Origin: Prostheceraeus crozeri | Lineage: Eukaryota; Platyhelminthes; Polycladida; Euryleptidae | Reading direction: 5' to 3' | DNA: 64,000 nucleotides | Assembly: GCA_907163375.1 (NCBI GenBank) | Contig: CAJQUW010008688.1 | Location: forward strand, 5,001 to 69,000 | Shown here: in pieces, positions 26,693 to 38,850 of the stretch | Layout of the letters: the number at the start of each line of letters is the position of its first letter | Position numbering within the stretch: position 1 is the stretch's first letter | Notes under the pieces: generated by a model | Database searches by the model: none | What the model was told of the DNA's origin: nothing | The model's input: only the letters and a program-made list of their open reading frames with translations | Position numbers and translations under genes: made by a program

Positions 26693-28849
26693 GACAAAAA
26701 CCAAAGAAGGAGGAGAAGTACAGTATATCACAGTATGCCCTTGTGGTGCCTTATTATTATCATATTTTGGTGCCATTTATTACCTTATTAATTCATTTTG
26801 TTACTGAAGAATCTCATCTGCAAATATTTTGTTCACCATCATTAATGCTTCATCTGAATACCTTCTTACCATCTCAACCGTGTAAATGAAGCGTTTTGAA
26901 TTCTGAATAAGCAATGCAATGAGACTTCAATTTAAGCTTGAGATCTCATTTGATCATCTAATTACAAGCACCTACGTACGATTATCTGCACGGCACTTTT
27001 ATTTGTAGAGCTGCTTTTATTGTACAGATAGCTGTTGAGCATTTTTAAATCTCATACATTTCATTGAATATTTGTGAATATTATTGAATCAATATTTCAT
27101 TGAACTTGTGCATATTCTATGGAACCAACTGGTTCTATTTGAGAAATACCTCATACATTAGCAATATCAGTGCATTTATTGGAGTTGCCTCAATAAGTTA
27201 TAGTTTAACGCGGGAAAATGCTCATGAGATCATCAGACTGTCACGAGCCGACGGTTCTGGGTGTGTTACAACTCATGTATCATGTTTTGCCATATTTATC
27301 ATAATTTGTTACCATATAACTAATGAATTTGAAATGTTAATTTAAACGGTTTTTCAGAACACCTTTAACTATTGAATGTGTGTCCATTTCGCTGACGGTG
27401 ATGCAATATGTTTCAGTGTTGTCTATTTTATCGTGTACAATATCAAAATTAGTGGCACGGATTATACTATGTCTGTGTAAAACCTTCGTCGTGGCAAAAT
27501 ATTTCTTCGAACAAAAGCAACCATTCATCCGATAGATTTGAGAAAAATTGATATATTTATGTAGAAAGAATCAGGAGAAATCAGTCAATTGTAGAGGATG
27601 CTCATGGGAGAATTTCTAGTGACTGAAACAATCAAACAATATTCTTTATCGTAGAAGTGACGATACAAGCAACATCGCAAATCTTGCTTCGACATCTTTT
27701 GCTACAGCAAAACGCTTCAGTAGTTCATATGTAAGGCACATACATGTATGTATGTGTATGTGTAGCTTCATATGTAAGGGACACTTGTCAAAATTCCATT
27801 ATTACTGTTCTGTCTCTCCTGTATTGTGCTCAAATCTTATTCTGCAAGCTTTCACCGAGTCATGTCATTGCACATGATGTGTTACAACAAAGCATTTTAC
27901 TTCTACTACTTCCAAGCGCCGGAAATTTTAGAAAAAAAATTTAATTTCATAATTTATGCTAAATACTGCATGAACATGTTCTTTGGAATTCAAAAAAACT
28001 TTTGTTGATGCTTTGGAGGCATCATCATAATCATATAAATAATTTTAATTTTGAAAAATAGCTTTCCAACGTGATCTACTAACTTCCTTACTTCACTCAC
28101 AACTCGATCACTGATAACAAATTATCACACTGATAATATCACGAACAAGTTTTATGTGAATCATGCCTACATATGAAAATGAATCATCTCTCTAAAATGT
28201 CTCTCTAATGACCCATGTGTCTTCTTTACTATAACATCTATAGAAACAGTAGGGAAGGCACATAGGCATATTTCTATGGTCGTTGTCTGTACATTGATAT
28301 CAGGAGAAAGAAGGCATGCAGTTTATTGAAGAGCCATTTGACCTTGAAAAGCCAATCAGTATTCTTTTGTGGAAGCTACAGAGGACCGAACGGCTGCTAA
28401 GATAATGTATGGTAGAGATAGGAGCGAATGCAATGATAATAGTTTCTCAACCCGACTCAAGTCAAAGGTGGCGGTGAAAGGGTTAATCTGTAACTGTCTG
28501 TGAATTGGTCGGTGGTTGTGATGGGCAATCTTGCTTGAAAGATACGTGGAAGACAAACTCCGAAATTTTGTAATTTTCTAAAGCTGTTATTGTGAATATC
28601 TTATAGCAGATTTAGGTGATAACAAAATGGCTTGAGTGAACACTCAAGTCTTTGAAGATTTCATATTCCTGATGACGGATATCTCTGTACTTTAATAAGA
28701 AATTATGTAAACTAATATTTTGTATAATTATGGATGTATGCATGCAAATATGCATTTTGTGACATCGAATAATAAAAACAACGTCCTCGTTCCGCGTGAA
28801 TGCCGATCGTTGTTTAAAGTAACATTCAATTGAAAAATGGCCACGGCTA
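26693..28849. other. No recognisable gene
   Basis: AT-rich unique sequence with only short frames. A small TGTATGTA-type microsatellite lies at 27741-27762. Nothing else can be supported. Confidence 0.5.
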
Positions 28850-30410
28850 GTGATATATGCAAGTTGATGATTTTCATCTTATGATGAAAGACTGGACAAA
28901 ATCTTCCATTTTTCTCTTGACACGCCTCTACTTCAACTTTGCTGGTACTCATGGTCAAATCTCAATGCCACTCTTTTCAGGAAGTCATGGGAATGTATCC
29001 TGTACACAGAATATCAGGGGAATTGATTTTGTCCCTCTTCCGACCGCTCATTACCAAGATAGAAAAAGTTGGCCTACCAATCGATGTACTTTCTTCAGAT
29101 GACCACTCAGCAAACAGAAGAATTTTTAGGCTTTTATCCGATGACGAAGAACTGCATTCAGCTGTCCAACAACCGTGTTACCAATCCAGACGCTTATTTA
29201 AATTATTGCTCCTACTCACAAAATAAAAATTGCCTACAACAACTTTCAAAGAGCGAAGAATTTCATCATATCCTCTGACCTTCCCTCCAATGGCAGTCGC
29301 GAAAATTTGTCTCATTTAACGATGTTGAATCAGTTTTCCATGAAGAAAGATGATTTTACAAACCCGCAAAATTGCCGTTTAAATTGTCCAAGAGAATTAT
29401 AGACCCAACAAGTGTTCAAAGGGTCAGTGGTCGATGAAACTACCATTCAGTGATTTAAATCATACGAATTTCATACCACAGAAATTTTTTAGGAAGATCA
29501 TGAGAAAGTATACAGACAGATATAACAAACGTTAAAAGCATGGTGAAAGGAAAACATAAGCGAAATGGGGCCCAAGATCCAATGACATCAATTAATGATT
29601 GGAAGATCAAATATGTGCAAGACTTAGTGGAATGTTGGAAACTTGAAGGCAATCTGGATTGAAAGGCTTTACAAAAGAAACATTTCTTGCTCTGCATCAT
29701 TCAATAAAAGCTTTGATTGAAATTTTTAAAAAAGTACTTTTAGAGTGCGGATTCAACTATGTGCTCTGCGGAAAAATCCAGTCGGAGCCACTAGAAAGAC
29801 GCTTCAGTTGGTACAGACAGGCATCAGGTGGCAACTACTTTATTTCTGTTAGAAACATCCTCATCACTGAAAGAAAATTTAAATCAATGGCGCTTTTAAA
29901 CCACAGCAGAATACTTCCAACTATTCTGAGAAACTCCCATGAGCCTGATCAAAGACACTTGAATGAACTGAAGAGACTGCAGCTGCAATTTTCGAAAAGC
30001 TTCCAAAACGTACATTTATTTCACCCCATGTCAAGACCTGAAAGATATATTCGAAATCGCTGGCTATATCAGCCCCTCAATAAGTCTATAAAATCGATGT
30101 GCTTCTTATACAGACTTGTTGATCGTCGATAAAAGTAGTGAAGACAATTTGAATGAAAGCTTTCACCTACCACCTGAAATGATGACTGCAAAATGCGATT
30201 TTTTAGAAGCATGAGCCGAGGAGGACTAACTGGACCGAGTAATTTCTGTCTGACTGCTTGTTGCAGAGCGTGGAGTTTGATAAATTATTTGAAAACAATG
30301 TTCAAAATTGAATTTCTTCGCTCTGATCAACACCTTGATTTGCTTCTTTCTCTGTATTCTAAGTGCATTGAAAATGATAACGAAGTGTGTATTTTTTCAA
30401 TGTTCTAGTG
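28850..30410 (+). mobile_element. P-like DNA transposon, core and C-terminal region, decayed
   Basis: Several broken frames in one direction carry P-element-type transposase blocks in order. ISGELILSLFRPLITKIEKVGL followed by SDDHSANRRIF (29010-29130) is the catalytic-domain part with a candidate Asp. SEPLERRFSWYRQASGGNYF (29785-29845) is the hallmark of P/THAP9-like proteins. A SRGGLTGPSNFC segment (about 30207-30245) is the C-terminal block also seen at 9959. Multiple stops and frameshifts show it is dead. No matching right terminus lies beyond it; instead a left-oriented terminus appears at 30502. Confidence 0.75.
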
Positions 30411-30501
30411 GCCATGATGTTCTTGTTAATGTCTTGAAGCTTTCTTCAACTGCATGATCAAAAAATATATGAATGATGTTGATATTCGATTATAATAATG
30501 T

Positions 30502-30552
30502 CAGGGAATTATAGATTATACTTTTTGTTACGGGAAGAACAGCAACGTCACA
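30502..30552 (+). repeat. P-like terminal repeat, left-end orientation
   Basis: It starts CAGGGAATTATAGATTATA and contains TTACGGGAAGAACA. It is the near-identical reverse complement of 10667-10723. The orientation says an element should extend to the right from here, but I see no P-like coding sequence between 30552 and 32285. Confidence 0.65.
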
Positions 30553-32284
30553 AAATGAGTCTCCTGCCAAACCTTGACAATGTGAGCCGGCTCGCGAAAG
30601 CTCGAACGTGTGCATGTTTTTTAAAATTAAACAATTTTACCAGCAAATAGACTTTTGGGGAGACGAAACAACCTGAAGGGAATTTCATAATGAAAGTTGT
30701 GTCGGAACCTCTCTGGTCAGAACTTATTCATTCTTTGTTGATTTTTTATGAAATCGTTAATTCGTACTTTCTGCTTTTGTTGACAATGAACGAAATGTTT
30801 AACATCTGCATGTTTATGGGTGCGCATGCGAATAAGTGAACATTATTGTGAACTCCCTCCCGAGGGATAACTCAGCTTCTGGAAATTTTGGAATACAGTG
30901 TCCGGCGGCTGCTTAATCCATTAACTGATGTAATACACCAGGTCAGTCTGATCCGTGTGTACATGTTTATCACTACATTTTCCAATCACCATGTCTAAAA
31001 TCAGTTTCTTAAATCTCATTTGTTCGGTAATATAGACGATGCTGAACTGATAGTTTAAAAGTAGCTTCTAAGTAATCAGCCTATCATACTGACTTGCTAC
31101 GTTGACGAGCGAGCATTTATATTTTCAAGCAACTCCGAACTCAGTATGGAGCACCTCCACAGCGGCACCAGAGCCCTGTCGATGCATCGTTTCTGACTGC
31201 AGATTCGACTTATTTCGACGTGACAAACCTCGGCCCCGGGAGTCAATCGTGGGTCGTTATCTTTAGAGGAATGCGCTACAGTAACGCCAATGAAACAGTC
31301 GGAGGAAGAAAAAAACTCATGGGCTTAGATGTATCACCGACTCGGCTACTAGACATAGAATGTCCCCTAATTAATTTCAGCTTCAAGTCTTCACAAGTCA
31401 AGTTCAGCTCACAGTGGAATTCAGCTTCAAATGTTTTAAAACGCGACACATCCAAGATCATCCGATGCTACAGTTCCAAGCTATATTTCATAAATGAATT
31501 GTTTCTTGGTGAGTAACATTCACAGATAAGTTGGAATCGTGTGATTATCATTGCTCATGTAGCCTGCACCTGACTTTATTTGAGTGCAGTCATTGTCATT
31601 TTGATAAGGAAAATGAAGAATGATGGCGCATTTTTCGCATTGATGGTAATAATAGGAAGCGACCTAAATTTCAATTATTAGAATTTTGCCATAAAATTTG
31701 AAAAGTTGATGTCAGTATTTGAAACTGTTGTGACATACGTACAAAGGTACTCTTCCTACATTTTACTTTCTTCCATTACCAAATTATTTTCATTACCGAG
31801 GCAAGTTCACTGACGTCAACGTTTGCCAGCGTGAAGTCCCTATTGCATGCTAATCGAGGACGAAGTTAAACGCTCGATTCAACGTTCGCTTCACTTAGCT
31901 CTGCCCTGCGCGCGGTGACACACTCCTCACATATTGTCTTATAACATGGACGCGGCAAGGGGCAACGAAGGTGCGCTCGCCCGGAAGAGCAAGGAAGTCT
32001 ACGCGACCAATAGAGAAGTGTCCTACGCGAATCAAGTGAACATTAACTGTGACAGAATCACGAACTGTCAGTGTGATCCTGGAAGAACCTAAAGACTCTG
32101 ATTCACCACGTCATACGTGAAAGCTCAAATCGGTCCTCTTAAGGGCTACCTCTTGATTGCCTTTGAATAAGATCATAAAGTTGCAACATTCCTCTTTTTC
32201 ACTTCTCGACTATTTTGTTTGGGAATAAAACTAGCCTGTAACAGAAACACTTCAAAATGAGCTAAGAGACTGAAATCATCATGA
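30553..32284. other. No confident gene; one open frame
   Basis: The frame 31220-31516 (98 residues, plus) has no motif I recognise. 31850-32090 is more GC-rich and may be untranslated leader of the PLE that starts at 32285. No other structure was found. Confidence 0.4.
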
Positions 32285-33363
32285 ATGAGTTCCGATCGAA
32301 ATCAATGGATCCGTTCCCTGAAAGTGCTCGTAGTGCCCTGCAGTGCCATCCAAGAAGCCAAGGCCAAGTGTGACTTCTACTTCTTCGAGCTACGTAAGGC
32401 CCGTCGCAACTTCAAAGGTTCTGTCCACTCCCCTGCCCTTCTTGACGGCGTTGAGGAAACTGTCCGCTTTCTTAGCAATAAGACGGTATCTACTCTCCGT
32501 TCCCGCCTTGAGTCTCAAGTCGTCCATTTGTGTGATACGATCACCTGGAGCAAATTCAATAAGAACAATGACGTAATAAATTATTCTTCGTATTCTCCCA
32601 TTAAGTATGAATGTGAAGTTCTTGGTTTCGGTTTAAAATTTGCTCTTCCCGCTAATCTAAGACATTTCCCACATTTTGTTCGTAATTTTGATATTTTGTA
32701 TAATGATTCCACTAGTAATGGATACTTGTCATCTGTCATTAGCTCCGTTTTTAATGATCTTTCCGCTCAGTCTGCTTTTCCCAGACGTTATCTTGACGCC
32801 CTTATTTCTCTTAAACAAAACAAGCGTATTAAAATTTCCCAGGCTGATAAAGGAGGTAACATAGTTCTTCTGGATACTGCTGATTATAGTGACAAACTTC
32901 TTAGCATTTTTATGATAATTCCAAAATGCAGTCTGATTTCAATCGTGGCCTTAAACTTCTTAGTGTAGCGTACCCGCAGTTTAAATCTTTCATCATGTCC
33001 TTCAAATCCATTTTGCCTTCCTTACCGTATGCGTATGGCCTTCCCAAGGTCCATAAGCCGAATTGTCCGTTGCGCCTTATAGTCTCTTTTGTCAATTCTC
33101 TCTCCTATCGTCTTGCTAAGAAACTCGCTTCTTTAATGACTCCTCTTTTAGGCAAATTTTCGCCTTCCCATCTCAAACACAGTGGTGACCTCCTTTCCAG
33201 GCTTAAGTCCCATTCATTGGATCCCTCGGATAGATTCATTTCTTTAGACGCTGTTTCTCTTTTTACGAACGTCCCACTAGAACCCACCTTAGAATTTCTC
33301 GCTCGTCGATTACCCTCTATTGACCATCAGCTTCCTATTCCTATTGCTTGCCTTTTGTCTTTG
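32285..33363 (+). pseudogene. PLE-1 reverse transcriptase, first part
   Basis: The frame 32285-32968 encodes the N-terminal region through ADKGGNIVLLDTADYSDKLL. A shift near 32900-32930 leads into the frame 32926 onward with LPYAYGLPKVHKP and DRFISLDAVSLFTNVP, the motif with the first catalytic Asp. The coding sequence is cut at 33363 by the piggyBac terminus. Family knowledge: PLE polymerases resemble telomerase and are followed by a GIY-YIG nuclease. Confidence 0.85.
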
Positions 33364-34153
33364 GCGTTTACCCGCCAACGTTCGAATTTTCGAACATGTC
33401 TTTGAGCTGCATTCAGATGTAATACTACAGCATGTATTCGGTAAGGAATGATATTGATCATACTTCCTTGATCAAATGCTTCGATATATGAAGAATTTGG
33501 GTCGAAAATATATTCTGCAATACATCTGATGATTTTCTAAAATTTTATTATTTTTACATATTTTGCACTACTGTTATATTTATCACTAAAATACCACTGC
33601 GAGGAATTATATAGCCAATTGCTAATGCAAGATCAACATTTTGTCTTGGTATAACTTACGTATTACGTAAAAACATGAACTGACAAGCCATATTCGGCAA
33701 AATCGTACTTTTCGCTTTATGTTCGAAAATTCGAACGTTGGCGGCTTTAGGTGTCATAAATACACGAATTGAGCAAATTTGTCTATGTCGCTGGTAGTTG
33801 TTCCATTATAGCAAAGAAGCTGCAAACAACATATCTTTAGATAATAAAACGGATTTTATGATGTGTATGCATGATCATGCACACAGCTCATTCAGCCTGC
33901 TAAGTGCTAAGATATCGTGGTAAATTGAACAATGAGCTTGTATTCATCTCGTTTATTCGCTTAGGGCACGAGTTGTCAGTAACAACGTGATGTTATAGGC
34001 ATCAGTTCGTCAGTGCTGACTAATTGTTGATGTGAAAGGAGTGAAAAAAATCGACGCACGGTGTATTTGGACAGTTGATGTTCATGTGCATTTAGTGAGA
34101 AACAGTAATAATAACTTCAGTGAATTTCTATTTTCGAACATATTCATCAAAAC

Positions 34154-34310
34154 ATGCCACTGAGGTTTTTGACCATTGAGCAAGCAGCGTTAGCAATCCA
34201 AGAAGATGATGATGAGAGTCCTTGCGATATGCCGCCAGTTGTATTGTCAATAGAGCTTAATTATTATTATTATTATTATCATTACATGTAGTCTGAAATA
34301 CATATGGTAA
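34154..34310 (+). pseudogene. pB-2 transposase exon 1
   Basis: The ATG at 34154 is followed by PLRFLTIEQAALAIQEDDD, similar in style to the start of the pB-1 transposase (SLEQAVEM...DDDEFEE). Reading runs into a TTA-trinucleotide microsatellite at 34258-34281 and stops at TAG near 34290. A GTAAGA at 34309 could be the intron donor. The next coding part begins after an acceptor at 48486, so the intron carried hAT-1 and the pogo-like element. Confidence 0.6.
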
Positions 34311-34585
34311 GATAAAACTCCTCTTCTACAGTAGACTGAAAAACTACAGAAATACTTGTATTCACTAGCGTCGCCACGGGGTGGGGGCAGTTGCCCCCCC
34401 CCAACCTTTGATAGCAGTACACGATGTCATCATTTCCCTTTCTGTTATTCATGGCTTCGCGGCGACAGCTATGTAGTCATTGCGTGAGCGTGTTTGTCGA
34501 GGTCGAGGTCGATCACTTCAAGCTACCTCTACCACATACACATGTTGTCCCAATGGCGTTTATTTAGGAACATGTCTACTACCAA

Positions 34586-34871
34586 CTACAACAATTTTGC
34601 CTTCTTATACAATAGAGTGCCTTCACATTTCTCCCAGTTACGATATTTGTACCAGGTCCTGTTGACTTTGCCAGTAACAATAGCCTCTGTTGAAAGAGGA
34701 TTTTCACGGCTTGCCACAGTTAAAACTAAACTTAGGTCAACAATGGGGCAAGAGCGTTTAGAAGCTCTTCTTTTTGCAGCTGTGGAAAAAGACATTTTGA
34801 TCAATCTCAACGGTGCCACATTAGTTTCCCGTTTTGCTGGCAAATGTGATAGACGACTGAAATTAGGATAA
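34586..34871 (+). pseudogene. hAT-1 transposase C-terminal dimerisation region
   Basis: The frame ends LTLPVTIASVERGFSRLATV, then KTKLRSTMGQERLEALL. This is the conserved hAT C-terminal block (P-T-ASVER-FS...K--LRS-M-QERL) typical of ZMYM-associated hAT transposases. The catalytic core and N-terminal zinc finger are absent, so the element could not move itself. Confidence 0.85.
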
Positions 34872-35047
34872 GATTTATCCTTCTGGTTACCATAAGTTGT
34901 ATGAGGTGGTTGAATGTAAATTGTTGATTTCCAAAGTAAAAAGTCTTATCTAGTTCAACTTAAAATGTTTTCTGGATTGTCAAAATGTGTAACTATTAAC
35001 TAATACAGTACAAACTTTATAAGGTTATATATAAGGTACATAGTAGG

Positions 35048-35049
<2 letters not shown>

Positions 35050-35090
<41 letters not shown>

Positions 35091-37037
35091 CATTTTGTTT
35101 AATCAGAGAAAAATAGCTTGTATTGGTACTCGGAGTTTCATGTATGTGGTCATACAATCATCAGCCAAATTAACATTGCAATCTACAGCTTTTGGTTAAT
35201 ATCACAGATAGCCTAAATAGTAGTCAGAAGTGTGCGGGACGTAAAATTCACAGTCTGAAGTTAGCAAGCAAGTGCTTGTTTCTGTGCCGATACTTTGACA
35301 CCAGTTCACTTCTCCTGTTTAATAATTTGCCAGTCTGATCCGTCAGAATGAAATATTTTTCATAAAGACACAAATCACATTTTGATACACCAGGCTTGAA
35401 TGGCTTGCATCTCCTTCTTATTGACCATACTATTTTAGGATTTTTATTGCCTTCTTTTAATTTCCAATATTCTTTTGATAGTTCAGTTTCACTTTTGTAT
35501 TTCTCATGATTGAAAGATTTTTTGTGATTCGCAAATCTTAATTTGAAAGTTCCTTCACATATCTCGATGTATTTTCTGTCTTCATATTTGGAGTCGTCGC
35601 AGGAGATTGTTGCTTCATACACCATATTCTTTGTGAGACATTCGTTTCTCAGGGGGCATTGCTCTTTTTTAAGACAGTTACACATTTTATCATCATTTGA
35701 TTTCCCTTCTTTTTCCATTACTTTCTTGTTATGTCCATTAATAATTTGCTTCACGTTTGGCATGCAGCTGTAGCTCAATTTGATTGTATTGCGGTTGAAT
35801 ATCTTCCTGTACATGTGGTTTTTGTGAAAGTGCTTATCAATTAGAGTAAGAAATATCTGACCTATGTTTGTAGAAACACTCTTGCTATATGGAGGGTTAA
35901 ACCATGTAATCACTCTTTTCCGATTTTTCTTCTCTTGTTGACTTTTATTTTCAGTACTCTGATAGGTGAGCTTGTGCGCGTAACCATTATTGTGCAGCAT
36001 TTTCTGATAAAAATCAGCTGAGTCGTTGAATGTGCTCTCGTTTGATGATAACTCAGATAACCGCTTTTCTACAATTGTGGGTATTTGCTTAATAATACAC
36101 TGAGGATGATTGGACTTGGCGTTAATGTACAAAACATCTTGTTCTGGTTTCCGGAAAGGCTTGTACGTTCCATCATTAAGGTCTAAAGTGATGTCCAAGT
36201 AATTCACAATCTTGAGATTGCATGATATGTCCAAGTGGAGTCCATAATACTTGAAGATTTCGTGAAACCTCTTTCTAATTATGTCAGCTTGGCGTCCAGT
36301 GATGTTATTAAAGTAGGCCAAACCATCATCCCGATATAATCCAACCGAATTTGTATCGAATTCTTTGGATAATATATGCAACAAGAAAATTCCGACCAAT
36401 TCACAAATTTCTGCGCCGTCATAAGATCCCATTGATACATCGAACTTTTCATTTTCTTTCTTTACCCATGGCTCACCATTATTAAATAACAGCCATTTTC
36501 GAGCATGCTTGATAGTATTCAGCGATTGATGATCGATTTTGACAAAGTCAGCCGCAAACTTTAAGCACTGATCGAGTAGGTTTTCAGTTACAGATGGATA
36601 GAAATCTTTAATGTCAAATACCATGAATTTTCCCGATTGTTTATACTTCAAATCATTAAACCATGAAATAACGTCAGTCGTATTCATCCATTGTAAAACA
36701 GCAGTAGAAGCTCTCAACTTTGAATTGATATCAACCAAGATATGCTTGCTAATACGACCAACTTCGTTTTTCGACGGATTTATCAAGCGTGTCGAAGGAT
36801 TATTTGGGAAATTGTCCTTGTGATCCTTTAAGGTAATGAAACATTCGTTTTCTCCATAAACTTCCATTTTATTAGCAACATTGAAGGTGGTAGCAATGCG
36901 TTTCCCTTCCATTATGATATCATTTTGAATATTCAAACGAGCCTTCTTATATGATTTTGTTATAGAACCATGAAGAAGTTGCTTGTATTCCTCAGGAGGA
37001 ACCTTGTAAATATTTGAAGTCTTGTCAGCAGAAACAA

Positions 37038-37074
<37 letters not shown>

Positions 37075-37085
37075 CATATATATCA
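35050..37085 (-). mobile_element. Penelope-like element PLE-2 within TA repeats
   Basis: A minus-strand PLE lies between two TA-dinucleotide tracts (35050-35090 and about 37039-37075). Its coding frame starts inside the right-hand tract, so the copy is 5'-truncated at a conserved ADKT segment. A hammerhead-like motif sits between the stop codon and the left TA tract. The TA tracts on both sides suggest insertion into a TA microsatellite or duplication of one. It is unbroken and appears younger than the hAT that hosts it. Confidence 0.8.
35123..35168 (-). ncRNA. Hammerhead-ribozyme-like motif of PLE-2
   Basis: On the minus strand the order is TTGG, core CTGATGA, a hairpin TGTATG-ACCA-CATACA, core GAA, a short stem ACT-CCG-AGT, then A and CCAA. 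TTGG pairs with CCAA (stem I, 4 bp), the hairpin is stem II (6 bp, with a T-T mismatch next to the core), and ACT/AGT is a 3-bp stem III. Predicted cleavage follows GTA, between 35127 and 35126. PLEs are known to carry minimal hammerheads with very short stem III. Not tested here. Confidence 0.7.
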
Positions 37086-37086
37086 C
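35248..37086 (-). CDS. PLE-2 reverse transcriptase with GIY-YIG endonuclease
   Basis: 612 codons without a stop. The first 15 or so are translated TA repeat, so real PLE sequence starts at LVSADKTSN. The reverse-transcriptase blocks in order are FITLKDHKDNFPN and STRLINPSKNEVGRISK, FDIKDFYPSV with the first Asp, and GLYRDDGLAYF with Asp253-Asp254. After a linker with a CNC...CPL-NEC cysteine cluster comes the nuclease: MVYEATISCDD from about residue 488, then KYIEICEGTFKLRFANHKKSF. The usual YIG is YIE here, so nuclease activity is doubtful. This YRDD-type PLE resembles those of cnidarians and other marine animals (recalled, not searched). The N-terminal region of the family is missing. Confidence 0.85.
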
Positions 37087-38652
37087 GGTTTTTTTATTGT
37101 ATTATGTTATTATTATTAATTTATATTATTATATATAAGGGTTGAATAATTTGATATAACTATTTTCTGCGAATAAAAGTGCCTTTATGTTTTCATTACT
37201 ACACTTAGCTACTTGCCAATAGACCGACTGACGTTTTGATGAATATCCTTGCCCCCCCCCCAACCTGAGATTCCTAGCGACGCCAATACTTGTATTTATC
37301 ATTTATACGTAGACCTTTATATTCTACAGAAAACAAAAGCATGAAACATAATTTTTATATGGCCGTCGCCATCTGACCAACTCCTGCTGTGTGTCATGTA
37401 GGGGAGAGAAGTGAGAAATGGACCGGTAGGAGAAATTGACCCCCCTATCTAACTCAATAAATACAACTTGTTAATATTGTTTGAACGTAGTAAAAGAATC
37501 TTCATTATCTAAAGACATCACAGAAAATGTATAGTCAGCTGATAACACGTGGTTTCGATTTGTGGCATACTTTTAGATTTAGATTAAAAATAATCAAAAA
37601 CTTGTCATTCTGTTTATAGCGTCAAAAACTACTTAGATTAACAATCATAAATAAAGCTTCAGTTGATATTTACATCAATTTAGTAATATCTAAAATACTG
37701 TCAATAAATAGTTTTAGTATTTTATTTTTCTGATGCTACTGCCATCTGAATTTTTTTCTGCGAAAAAAATATGGTAGGGAGAAATGGACTGCAAGTGGTC
37801 CATTTCTCCCTTCTTGATTTCTCTTGGGTCCACTTCTCCCCACCAAATTTTCGTTTCTATAAATTTGCATTTTTCTATAAGAAGATGAATACATATGTAT
37901 GAATTGGGATTGTGTCGTAAATAATGACAATTATTAATCAGTATTTTGATACACAGACCTGATGGAAAATGTGTACAATTTCACCAATATTGAATATTTA
38001 AGCTATTAACTTGCTAACTGGGAAGATATTTTTCTTGTCTTATGATAAGTTTTAGGACAGTTTATACGAGAAGTTTCGAGTGTTAAAATTCTTCCTCTCT
38101 CCTTCTATTTCAGAATTATACTGGAAATTAAAACCATGGCTTTGAGTTTCTGTTAGCAACGGCTGTTGTATTGGTAATTGAACAATGAATATAACAATAT
38201 AACAGTCATGTAGCCTTGCTGACAAATTGCTATAACTAAGAAATGAAGCATCTGTCAGCGCCTATCACGTTGATTCATGTACCGTACTGTAGAAAACATA
38301 CCTGCTACTGTTAAGTTAATAACATCAATGTGATTGCATGTTTGTTTACAATATTTAATCTGATATTTCAGCAGCTGCTTTTCATTATTTCATCATGTTT
38401 TTATATATTTTTTTGGCGACAGAAAGTTTGATAGAGACTAAGACTATAAATGAACATTAAATACAGAAGATTTACAACATGGCTCCAGCCTCTTCTGCCT
38501 TTGATGCTCATGCGAGTTTTTACATTTGTGCTAGACTTTCTATCAGTTAAATCATTTGATTCAATGCTGTTACATTATCATGTACGATCCCACCTTATCA
38601 CTCGACTTTTACAAAGGTAATCAAATTTTGTTTTCATTTTTCAGATTCAAAT

Positions 38653-38850
38653 ATGCCGAGGAAGTACACACGAAAGACAAATAAAGGACAGATACCAAGA
38701 GACGTGATGAATGAAGCAGTACAAAATGTGACTGATGGTGTCCCTTTACGAGAATGCGCTAGGAAGTTTGGCATCCCACGTACAACCCTACGCAACAATA
38801 TTCGAAAAGCTTCTGCCAGGAGAGCAGATGGAAAGGAGGTAGTGCTCGTT
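38653..38850 (+). pseudogene. pogo-like transposase, N-terminal DNA-binding part
   Basis: The ATG at 38653 follows an acceptor-like TTTTTCAG. The sequence begins MPRKYTRKTNKGQ and continues VPLRECARKFGIPRTTLRN, the Psq/CENP-B-type helix-turn-helix of pogo and Tigger transposases. The frame runs into LINE sequence near 38850. The C-terminal end reappears at about 41797-42027; the catalytic domain that should lie between is absent. Confidence 0.8.

Larger units (their letters stand above)
34363..37288 (+). mobile_element. hAT-1, internally deleted, hosting PLE-2
   Basis: A perfect 8-bp target duplication CTTGTATT lies at 34355-34362 and 37289-37296. The termini are CACTAGCGTCGCC on the left and TATTGGCGTCGCT on the right in reverse, followed by G/C-run segments. 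Only the C-terminal part of its transposase remains (34586-34871). PLE-2 with its TA repeats fills 35050-37085, leaving about 0.9 kb of hAT sequence, so it was non-autonomous before PLE-2 landed. Confidence 0.9.

Noticed and set aside
27225-27260. Second hammerhead core (CTGATGA on the minus strand)
   Set aside because: No GAAA core or stem II follows at the right distance.
31220-31516. 98-codon frame as a host gene
   Set aside because: No recognisable domain, no splice support and no matching neighbour; kept only as a note.
33364-33746. A separate 380-bp palindromic MITE at the left of pB-2
   Set aside because: The same three-site layout occurs in pB-1, so these words are better explained as piggyBac terminal architecture.
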